DNA from: SKLM01 sp964421785
Lineage (GTDB): Bacteria > Chloroflexota > Anaerolineae > B4-G1
Length of the DNA: 7,775 bases
NCBI GenBank assembly: GCA_964421785.1
Contig: CAYQZG010000171.1
Span: 1 to 7,775 of the forward strand
Direction of reading: 5' to 3'
How positions within the stretch are numbered: the stretch's first letter is position 1; every line of letters starts with the position of its first letter. The position numbers were made by a program, and so were the translations under genes. The notes beneath the pieces were generated by a model, which saw only the letters and a list, made by a program, of their open reading frames with translations, was not told the origin of the DNA and searched no databases. Shown in pieces: positions 1 to 5,601 of the stretch.

Positions 1-475
1 CGTAGATGGCCCAGGCGCTCAGCCCCCAGTGGAAGAAGGAGGTGGTCATGGCGTTCATCGCAGCCTCCGCCGTCTTCGGCTCGCCGCCGAAGAAGGGGGG
101 CGGGCTCATATAGTGGTAGGCAGGCTCGGCCGGTCCCCAGAAGACGATGCCGGCGGCGATCGCCGAGCCGAACAGCATGGCGAACCAGGAGATGTCCGCG
201 AACTCCGGCTTGTCCTCCGGAAGCCCAAGCTTCATCTCGCCGAACCTGGTGAGCAGGAGGACAAAGCAAGCGACGACCAAGGCGAAGACGGTCAGTAGAT
301 AAAGCCAGCCCCAGCCCTGCGTGGTCCAGTTGAAGACGCGGTTGACGACCCGCTCCATGTTCGCGGGGAAGACGACGGACCATAGGATGAAAAGGATGGT
401 TAAGATGGCCGATACCCAGAAGACCAGCGGGTCAAACGGCCTGTCGTTGCTGTTTGTGTTGTTCGACGGTGACAT
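1..475 (-). CDS. BCCT-family betaine/choline/carnitine transporter, N-terminal part
   Basis: This gene starts at ATG 475-473 and runs off the left edge after 158 codons. The family moves quaternary ammonium compounds such as glycine betaine, choline and carnitine across the inner membrane, driven by Na+ or H+. The visible protein has a short Asn-rich N-terminus, then a hydrophobic helix (about residues 17-37), a second helix (about 57-76) and a third (about 97-113). The third contains MLFGSAIAAGIVFWGPAEP, which matches the BCCT signature MLFxxGxGxGxxFWGxAEP. It is followed by YHYMSPPP and, near the edge, FFHWGLSAWAIY, which corresponds to the conserved FHWGxxxWAIY helix. An AGAGAGG ribosome binding site lies about 9 nt upstream of the start. 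The third-helix motif has SAIAA where Gly-rich spacing is usual, so the substrate cannot be predicted. No frameshift is seen in the visible part. Confidence 0.9.
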   Translation of the reverse strand, partial: MSPSNNTNSNDRPFDPLVFWVSAILTILFILWSVVFPANMERVVNRVFNWTTQGWGWLYLLTVFALVVACFVLLLTRFGEMKLGLPEDKPEFADISWFAMLFGSAIAAGIVFWGPAEPAYHYMSPPPFFGGEPKTAEAAMNAMTTSFFHWGLSAWAIY

Positions 476-572
476 GTGCGTGATACCTCTCTTGTGCTTG
501 ATTGATGGGCCGTGGTGCTGCCAAGGTGCCTCGCACTAACGGCACATGCCAGGTACCGCTTACGTTCCTGAT
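476..572. other. Intergenic gap between the isomerase and the BCCT gene
   Basis: This 97-nt gap lies between two codirectional minus-strand genes. It holds the BCCT ribosome binding site (rc of about 484-490). I see no convincing intrinsic terminator: the only symmetry is a 4-bp-arm palindrome, GGCACATGCC, at 541-550. I see no clear -35/-10 pair, so I cannot tell whether BCCT is cotranscribed with the isomerase. Confidence 0.4.
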
Positions 573-1655
573 TTAGGACTGGTCGGTGACGCTGCCGAGC
601 TCGACGAGTCGACGCTTTAGAAAGGCGATGGCGTCCACTGGGGTTGGATCGACCTCGTTGAGCATAGCAACGTAGAAGCTTACGTAGTCTCCAAAGTGTA
701 TGAGCGAGAGCATCTGGGCAAGCTTGCTCTTGCCTCGTCCCCAGATTTCCTGGGCTGTCACGTCCTGCTTCGCCAGCAGGTCGCCCGTCACATCCCAACG
801 CTCCCGAATCCGTTTTTGATCCAACGTGGAGCGCAGCATGACGACAAGCCCATGCTCTCGCACGACGTCTGGGATGCTGAGCCCGACGACGGCGTTGTGG
901 TTGAGCTCTGGGAGGAGCTCGAAGAAAGCCCAGCTCTTGGCATTCTCGTTGAACTGCGTCTTCCAGCGGTTGGCCGTGGCAGAAAGGAAGCCCGCTCCAT
1001 AGACGACGGGGAGCTTGCCCTCGATCTGGCTTGCGAGCTGCTTGGCCGCGTTGTTGGCTGCGGGTGCCTCAGGTTCGATCTCCTCCTGCCAGTCTTCCAT
1101 CACTGCAGCTGCCTCGGCGACGTCGTCGGCGTAGTCCGGGATGAGTCCCAGCCGATGGACGGCACCGAGGAGAAGGACGAAGGCGTAGCCAAGGGCGGCC
1201 CTAGGCTGTGAGCGGTAGTCGAACTGTGCGACCGGCACCCCGGCCTGACGACCCAGGCTAGATAGTTTTCCCCCCGTCGTGATGGCCATGGCCCGAGTAT
1301 CTCTATCCAGAGCTTGCTCAAAGCAGGTTAGCGTCTCCTCTGTGTTCCCGGAGTAACTGCAGGCGATCACCAGGGTGTTCGCATCCGCGGCAAACGATGG
1401 CAGCGTATAGCCCCGGACGAGCGTGATAGAGACGTCGCACGCGTCTGAGACGAGGTCTTCGAGTAGGGCGCCGCCGATAGCCGATCCCCCCATACCGACG
1501 ATGACGAGGTGATCGATGGCCCCGTAGCCGGGTGGCAGCGCGAGCGCCTGGGCTCCGTCCCAGGCTTCTCGGCACTGCTGCGGCAGCTCCTCGATGCGTT
1601 GACGCATGTTGTCCGAGTCAAGCCGTGCCATGGCTTGCAGATCATCCAGGTTCAT
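573..1655 (-). CDS. Bifunctional phosphoglucose/phosphomannose isomerase (SIS domain)
   Basis: This 360-aa cytoplasmic enzyme is predicted to interconvert glucose-6-phosphate or mannose-6-phosphate with fructose-6-phosphate. It links glycolysis to mannose-sugar synthesis. The first SIS domain carries VIVGMGGSAIGG (residues 51-62) and the sugar-phosphate-binding loop CSYSGNTEET (99-108). A PRAALGY motif lies at 151-157. The second half holds FNENAK (235-240) and PELNHNAVVG (249-258), whose Glu250 and His253 correspond to the catalytic Glu/His region of the archaeal-type bifunctional PGI/PMI. The C-terminus has the family signature VDPTPVDAIAFLKRRL (335-350). The chosen ATG (1655-1653) follows a strong AAGGAGGT Shine-Dalgarno with about 7 nt spacing. 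The frame stays open upstream to about 1832, but that extension would run through the promoter and antisense to the tRNA, so it is rejected. The length is typical of the family. Confidence 0.92.
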   Translation of the reverse strand: MNLDDLQAMARLDSDNMRQRIEELPQQCREAWDGAQALALPPGYGAIDHLVIVGMGGSAIGGALLEDLVSDACDVSITLVRGYTLPSFAADANTLVIACSYSGNTEETLTCFEQALDRDTRAMAITTGGKLSSLGRQAGVPVAQFDYRSQPRAALGYAFVLLLGAVHRLGLIPDYADDVAEAAAVMEDWQEEIEPEAPAANNAAKQLASQIEGKLPVVYGAGFLSATANRWKTQFNENAKSWAFFELLPELNHNAVVGLSIPDVVREHGLVVMLRSTLDQKRIRERWDVTGDLLAKQDVTAQEIWGRGKSKLAQMLSLIHFGDYVSFYVAMLNEVDPTPVDAIAFLKRRLVELGSVTDQS

Positions 1656-1715
1656 AGGTTGACCTCCTTGGTGATTGACGTGTAAGCGAGATCCGTCTCG
1701 TGAGTCGACCGGACG

Positions 1716-1744
1716 ATGATACCAATGGTAGAGTGACTTGTCAA
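1716..1744 (-). promoter_or_regulatory. Sigma-70-type promoter of the isomerase gene
   Basis: Read on the minus strand, a perfect TTGACA (1744-1739) is followed after exactly 17 nt by TATCAT (1721-1716, 5 of 6 to consensus). The -10 box ends 60 nt upstream of the isomerase ATG, which leaves a leader of roughly 50 nt. The -35 shares its outermost base with an 8-bp inverted repeat at 1744-1767. Confidence 0.8.
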
Positions 1745-1767
1745 CCTTGCGTGAAAGGGCGCAAGGT
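1744..1767. promoter_or_regulatory. 8-bp inverted repeat between divergent promoters, possible operator
   Basis: ACCTTGCG (1744-1751) and CGCAAGGT (1760-1767) form a perfect inverted repeat around an 8-nt spacer. It touches the -35 of the leftward promoter and covers the -35 and spacer of the rightward tRNA promoter. That placement fits a protein-binding site acting on both promoters. No downstream T-run supports a terminator role. The binding protein is unknown and the role is inferred only from symmetry and position. Confidence 0.4.
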
Positions 1768-1775
1768 ATTATAAT
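1747..1775 (+). promoter_or_regulatory. Promoter of the tRNA-Leu / tig / clpP unit
   Basis: A perfect TATAAT (1770-1775) is preceded by 17 nt of spacer and a weak -35 TTGCGT (1747-1752, TTG matching). Initiation about 7 nt downstream would start just before the tRNA at 1790, as expected for a stable-RNA promoter. The -35 lies back to back with the -35 of the leftward isomerase promoter, only 2 nt away. Confidence 0.7.
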
Positions 1776-1789
1776 TCTATTTGGCAAGC

Positions 1790-1871
1790 GGGGAAGTGTC
1801 GGAATTGGCAGACGAGCGTGACTTAGGATCACGTGGGGTAACCCGTGCGGGTTCGAGTCCCGCCTTCCCCA
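1790..1871 (+). tRNA. tRNA-Leu, anticodon UAG
   Basis: An 82-nt class II tRNA folds cleanly. The acceptor stem GGGGAAG (1790-1796) pairs with CTTCCCC (1864-1870), with discriminator A1871. The D arm is of the 3-bp leucine type around GGAATTGGCAGAC. The anticodon stem CGTGA/TCACG encloses loop CTTAGGA with anticodon TAG at 1824-1826, which reads CUN leucine codons. The variable arm (1834-1846) contains GGG/CCC around GTAA. The T arm is GCGGG-TTCGAGT-CCCGC. The 3' CCA is not encoded (ACT follows position 1870), so it must be added post-transcriptionally. Confidence 0.95.
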
Positions 1872-1886
1872 CTGCTTGTAGGGGCA

Positions 1887-1911
1887 CGTAGGCGCATCTG
1901 ACGCGCCTACG
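1887..1911 (+). promoter_or_regulatory. Perfect 9-bp hairpin between tRNA-Leu and tig
   Basis: CGTAGGCGC (1887-1895) and GCGCCTACG (1903-1911) pair perfectly around the 7-nt loop ATCTGAC. No T-tract follows, so a classic intrinsic terminator is unlikely. It starts 16 nt after the tRNA 3' end and 55 nt before the tig start. It could be a processing or 5'-end-stabilising structure for the tig mRNA once the tRNA is cut out, or a partial attenuator. The function is inferred. Confidence 0.5.
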
Positions 1912-1965
1912 CGTCTGCAAGGCGGAGCTATACGGAGAATCGAGTTTGACAGGAGGCATAGTCAG

Positions 1966-3315
1966 TTGAAGATCACTACCGAACCGGCTGGTGAGCGTCG
2001 GCTATCTCTGACCATTGAGGTCGACGAGGATCGGGTCGAGCGAGCTCGTCGGCGAACGACTCGTCAGATCTCGAGAGAGGTTGACATCCCCGGCTTCCGA
2101 AAAGGGAAGGCTCCGTATGAGGTCGTGGTGCAACGGTTTGGAGAGCGGGTCTTTCGTCAGGAGTTGGTGAACAGCCTGGCGGAGGACGTCTATCGCGAAG
2201 CGTTGGAAGAGGAGGAGATCACACCCTACGCACCGGGCACGTTGGAGGATACATCCTTTGACCCTTTGACTTTGACGTTCACGGTGCCTCTGACGCCTCA
2301 GGTTGATCTGGGTGACTACCGAGCGTATCGTCTTTCGGCCTCGGATGTGAGAATCTCCGAGGATGACCTGGATGAGGCGCTGCAGGCTATTCGGGAGCAG
2401 AACGCGGTTCTCGCTCCGCTAGACCGGCCGGCAGCGAAGGGCGACCTGCTGGTCGGGGAGTTGATCGGGTGGACGATGGAGGGCAGGGAGTTCCTTCACG
2501 AGGAGGAGGCCCGCATCCTGCTCGATCCTGAAGAAGTCCCCGCGCTTCCCGGTCTCGTTGATGCTCTGATTGGTTTCAAGAGTGGCGAGGAGCAGGCCTT
2601 CACCATGGTCCTGCCCGAGGGCTTCCAGATTGAGGAGTTGGCGGGAGAGAAGGTGACGTTAGAGGCACACGTGGAGCAGGTGTACGAGCGTATCCTCCCC
2701 GATCTGGACGATGACCTGGCACGGACGGTGGGCAACTACGACACGTTCGACGACTTGAAGGCATCTGTTCGGCAGCGGCTGGAGGAGAAGGAACGGGCTG
2801 AGATCGAGAGCGAGTATGCGGAGCAGGTGTTGCGGGACATCATCGACCAGGCTGACGTCTCGTATCCGATGCTCATGCTGGAAGAGCCACTCGATGATGC
2901 CATGGAGGACTACAAGGCGCGGGTCGAGCGCCAAGAGCACATGATGCTCGAGGACTACCTGCGTATCCAGGGTAAGACCATGGAGGAACTCCGAGACGAG
3001 CTGAAGGAGGATGTGGAGGCCTCCCTCGTGCGTTCGCTCGTGCTGGGCGAGCTGGTGGAGCAAGAGAGTCTCGAGGTGAGTGAGGAGGCTTTAGATGTCC
3101 AAATCGCCGAATCGAGCGAGCAATACGGCGAGAGGGCGGATGAGGTGCGAGCTGCCCTCAGCGCCCCGGCGGGGCGCCGCAGTATGCGGAATCGCATGTT
3201 GGCTAACAAGGCCTTGGAGCGCTTGGTTGCTATTGCCAAAGGAGAGCTCGCCGAGGATGCTTCGGCGGACGAGGTGACCAACGAGGAAGGTGCAGAAGAG
3301 GATGCCGATGTCTAA
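1966..3315 (+). CDS. tig: Trigger factor, ribosome-associated chaperone
   Basis: This 449-aa protein is predicted to bind the ribosomal exit tunnel via L23 and shelter nascent chains. It also has a peptidyl-prolyl isomerase-type domain. The N-terminal domain carries the ribosome-docking signature GFRKGKAP at residues 43-50. The central FKBP-like domain spans roughly 155-240 (GDLLVGELIGW... PGLVDALIGFKSGEE). The helical, highly charged C-terminal chaperone domain spans about 245-420 and ends in an acidic tail (EEGAEEDADV). The start is TTG (1966-1968): AGGAGG at 1951-1956 sits 9 nt upstream, and the translated start MKITTE matches the usual trigger factor N-terminus. Length is normal. Its stop overlaps or nearly abuts the start of clpP, the common tig-clpP pairing. 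A TTGACA at 1946-1951 overlaps the Shine-Dalgarno and is not a promoter. Confidence 0.95.
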   Translation: MKITTEPAGERRLSLTIEVDEDRVERARRRTTRQISREVDIPGFRKGKAPYEVVVQRFGERVFRQELVNSLAEDVYREALEEEEITPYAPGTLEDTSFDPLTLTFTVPLTPQVDLGDYRAYRLSASDVRISEDDLDEALQAIREQNAVLAPLDRPAAKGDLLVGELIGWTMEGREFLHEEEARILLDPEEVPALPGLVDALIGFKSGEEQAFTMVLPEGFQIEELAGEKVTLEAHVEQVYERILPDLDDDLARTVGNYDTFDDLKASVRQRLEEKERAEIESEYAEQVLRDIIDQADVSYPMLMLEEPLDDAMEDYKARVERQEHMMLEDYLRIQGKTMEELRDELKEDVEASLVRSLVLGELVEQESLEVSEEALDVQIAESSEQYGERADEVRAALSAPAGRRSMRNRMLANKALERLVAIAKGELAEDASADEVTNEEGAEEDADV

Positions 3316-3328
3316 GACTGGAGGGATT

Positions 3329-3946
3329 ATGCCATTGGTTCCAAGAGCGATCGAATCAACGGGTCATTACGTGTATGAATCAACGGATCGTGGGGATCGC
3401 CGTCTCGACATCTTCTCGCGATTGCTGGAAGATCACATCATATTCATCGGTTGGCCGATCAACGACGAGGTGGCGGACATAGTCGTGGCTCAGATGCTCT
3501 ACCTGCAGAGCAAGGATTCGGAGAGACCGATCTCGCTGTACATCAATTGCCCCGGCGGGGTGATCTACCACGGGCTGGCCATCTATGACACGATGCAGCA
3601 CGTGCAAGCGCCGGTGCACACCTATGCGGTCGGCGTGACCGCCAGCATGGGCACGGTGCTTCTGGCATCGGGCGACGAGGGCCACCGATACGCGCTTCCG
3701 CACGCCACGATTCACATGCACCCGGCCGGTGGCAGCGCACAGGGGTACGCGCCGGATGTTGAGATCCAATACAAGGAGCTCAAGCGCGTTGAGGACTTGC
3801 TTCATCGGCTTCTGTCGAAGCACACAGGGCAGTCTGTCGAACAGATCGCCTCTGACTTTGAGCGCGACCGCTTTATGTCGGCCGAGGAGGCCGTGGAGTA
3901 CGGGTTGGTGGATGAGATACTCCGGCGGCCTGACGAGGAGGAGTAG
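3329..3946 (+). CDS. clpP: ATP-dependent Clp protease proteolytic subunit
   Basis: This is a serine peptidase of family S14. It forms the tetradecameric barrel that degrades proteins fed in by ClpX, ClpA or ClpC in the cytoplasm. Counted from the chosen ATG (205 aa), the catalytic triad is Ser106 in TASMGT, His131 in HMHP and Asp180 in FERDRF. The Ser-His (25) and Ser-Asp (74) distances are identical to E. coli ClpP. C-terminal SAEEAVEYGLVDEIL is typical. Unusual positions are INCPGG instead of INSPGG near the oxyanion hole and HMHPAGG instead of the common MIHQPLGG. The start is uncertain. ATG 3329 has GGAGG only 4 nt away but gives the family-typical start MPLVPRAIE. ATG 3308 has AAGAGG at 6 nt and would overlap the tig stop by 8 nt. 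GTG 3290 is less likely. No clpX follows; a terminator does. Confidence 0.94.
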   Translation: MPLVPRAIESTGHYVYESTDRGDRRLDIFSRLLEDHIIFIGWPINDEVADIVVAQMLYLQSKDSERPISLYINCPGGVIYHGLAIYDTMQHVQAPVHTYAVGVTASMGTVLLASGDEGHRYALPHATIHMHPAGGSAQGYAPDVEIQYKELKRVEDLLHRLLSKHTGQSVEQIASDFERDRFMSAEEAVEYGLVDEILRRPDEEE

Positions 3947-3972
3947 CGGGACGTCGGCGCCGCAGCAAAATG

Positions 3973-4016
3973 AAGAGCATCGCCCGGCGCATAGCCAGGC
4001 GATGCTCTTTTTGTTT
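3973..4016 (+). terminator. Strong intrinsic terminator after clpP, possibly bidirectional
   Basis: A perfect 12-bp stem pairs AAGAGCATCGCC (3973-3984) with its complement at 3998-4009. It extends inward by GGC/GCC around loop GCATA and is followed by TTTTTGTTTG. On the minus strand the same stem is followed by TTCATTTTGC, a weaker U-rich run. It may therefore also end the converging methyltransferase operon, whose stop codon is at 4062. Confidence 0.92.
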
Positions 4017-4021
4017 GTGCG

Positions 4022-4037
4022 CGGCGGGTTCCCGCCG
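4022..4037. repeat. Short GC palindrome between convergent genes
   Basis: CGGCGGG (4022-4028) and CCCGCCG (4031-4037) form a perfect inverted repeat around TT. It lies between the clpP terminator and the 3' end of the minus-strand methyltransferase gene. No T-run follows on either side, so it is at most an auxiliary 3'-end structure for the minus-strand mRNA. Confidence 0.4.
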
Positions 4038-4061
4038 AGGTTGTCCAGAGTCAGCTTCGTG

Positions 4062-5579
4062 TCAGGCACGGCTGCGATTGTGTCGGGCCTCGGCGGCCTG
4101 CAGGATCGCGGCGACCTCCTGTTCCGTCCCCTGGGACAGGGGCGGCGCCTGATGTGTGCTGAGAATCCTCCGGACGCGTTGTCCGATGCGATCGGTCATC
4201 GTCTCCGCACCGGCGGCCACCCACATTTCCCAGGACGTGCGGTCCATCAGCGCGGGCGTCCAGACCTCGTCACGGCATCGCTCGGCGGTCTCTTTCTCGG
4301 CCAAGAAGTGTCCACCGGGCCCCACTTCATCGATCAGATCGAGCATCAACGTGTCGTCGCTGATCTCAATGCCCCTCAGAACACGTCGCGTCATGGCGAT
4401 GATCTCGTCGTTCATCACCAGCATCTCCAGGGAGCCGATGTCGGCACAGTCCAGGAAGCCGACATCGTGAATCAGCGTGGAGCCGCTGAGCCCGGAAAGG
4501 AGCACCTGGACGGCGCTCTCAATGGCCGCTTGTTGGTCGACCAGCTTCGACTCGGAGGCTCCCGCGGTGCCCATGAACGGGAGGCCGAGGTAGCGGCAGA
4601 CGTCGGAGACGGCTGCGCAGTAGAGGCTCATCTCCGGCCCGCCGTAGGAGGGCCTCGCTGTCCGCAGGTCCATCGGCTGCGGTGCGCTGCCAACACAGAC
4701 CGGCGCGCCCCGTCGCTTGAGCTGAAGGATGGCTAGGCCGCTCAACATGCCCGCCAGTGTGATGACGAGCGTGCCGGCGCCGGTGATAGGCGAGGTGCTC
4801 CCGGCGGAGCCACCCCCGAGGTAGACGACGGGTAGATCGCGCTCGACGGCCAGGAGTGTGTTGGCCAGATCCTCCTGCGTGTGCTGGAGCGGACACTGGA
4901 ACGTGGCGAAAAGGGCGAGGAAGGGGCGTTCCCGAAGCCTCTGTTCGTTCCCTGCGACGGCGAGAGCAATGCGGTAGATGTCGGACACGTTGTCGGGAGA
5001 GTAGGCCCAGGGCAGGATCGGCTTGGCCGTGTTGAGCACCATGTCGGCGAACTCATAGACCGGGGAGAGCTCGGGGGTGACGTCGTCGATGAGGGCCAAC
5101 CCCATCACGTAGTCGATGTTGTCGAGGGCGTCGCAGACGAGAGCGGCCAGGCCGGGGTCGCCGCGCTGCGACCTGCGGCGCTCTCCAGTCTCGGGGTCGA
5201 TGAAGTACGTACACGTGGGCCCGGGACCGAACCTCGCATCATCAATGATGGGTTGGTCGAGCGGGGGAGAGCAGAGCTCAACCTTGTACCGCTCGTCTTG
5301 CCGGTGCGTGTCACCGACAGGTCGGCCCCAAAGCGCAAACGACCGAGGCGCGACCGCGACGGCGTCCTGGATGACGCGTGGTGGTACGTGGACATTGACG
5401 CCATCGAGGCGCGCCCCTGCTCTAGAGAGCAAGTCCCGCGCTTCCTCGTTGAGCACGTTGACGCCGGTCCGCTCCAGGCATTCCAGGGTGGCCTGGTAAA
5501 CTCTCTCTATCTGACGGTCGTTCAGGACGCGGAATTGGGGCGTCTGATAGCTGGATGGGTCTGCAGTGGGTTCTGTCAT
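4062..5579 (-). CDS. MttB-superfamily (trimethylamine methyltransferase-like) protein without pyrrolysine
   Basis: This 505-aa cytoplasmic protein belongs to the family that demethylates methylamines or betaines and passes the methyl group to a corrinoid protein. Family features are VLNDRQIERVYQATLECLERTGV (18-40) and the ITGAGTLVITLAGMLSGLAILQLKRRGAPV stretch (265-294). They continue with the mid-domain YGGPEMSLYCAAVSDVCRYLGLPFMGTAGASESKLVDQQAAIES (312-355). There is no in-frame TAG in the body, so it belongs to the non-pyrrolysine branch, whose characterised members act on compounds such as glycine betaine, proline betaine or carnitine. ATG 5579-5577 is preferred: GGAGAG lies upstream with about 9 nt spacing, and it starts 22 nt after the ammonia-lyase stop. 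GTG 5615 would overlap that stop and has no Shine-Dalgarno. No corrinoid protein or corrinoid methyltransferase partner is in the window. The substrate is unknown. Confidence 0.88.
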   Translation of the reverse strand: MTEPTADPSSYQTPQFRVLNDRQIERVYQATLECLERTGVNVLNEEARDLLSRAGARLDGVNVHVPPRVIQDAVAVAPRSFALWGRPVGDTHRQDERYKVELCSPPLDQPIIDDARFGPGPTCTYFIDPETGERRRSQRGDPGLAALVCDALDNIDYVMGLALIDDVTPELSPVYEFADMVLNTAKPILPWAYSPDNVSDIYRIALAVAGNEQRLRERPFLALFATFQCPLQHTQEDLANTLLAVERDLPVVYLGGGSAGSTSPITGAGTLVITLAGMLSGLAILQLKRRGAPVCVGSAPQPMDLRTARPSYGGPEMSLYCAAVSDVCRYLGLPFMGTAGASESKLVDQQAAIESAVQVLLSGLSGSTLIHDVGFLDCADIGSLEMLVMNDEIIAMTRRVLRGIEISDDTLMLDLIDEVGPGGHFLAEKETAERCRDEVWTPALMDRTSWEMWVAAGAETMTDRIGQRVRRILSTHQAPPLSQGTEQEVAAILQAAEARHNRSRA

Positions 5580-5601
5580 GGGCGTTATCTCTCCGAGCAC
5601 C

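Noticed and set aside
1656..1832. Upstream extension of the isomerase frame (59 more residues)
   Set aside because: It would translate through the promoter and antisense to the tRNA. The ATG at 1655 has a strong AAGGAGGT site and a family-like start.
1946..1951. TTGACA as a -35 box of a tig promoter
   Set aside because: It overlaps the tig Shine-Dalgarno and lies 15 nt before the start codon, which leaves no room for a -10 and a leader.
1777..1959. Small minus-strand open frame over the tRNA
   Set aside because: It is antisense to a clearly folded tRNA-Leu, with no ribosome binding site or recognisable protein features.
3729..4736. 335-codon plus-strand frame spanning the clpP 3' end, terminator and MttB-like gene
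   Set aside because: It crosses a strong terminator and two real genes in other frames, with no protein motifs.
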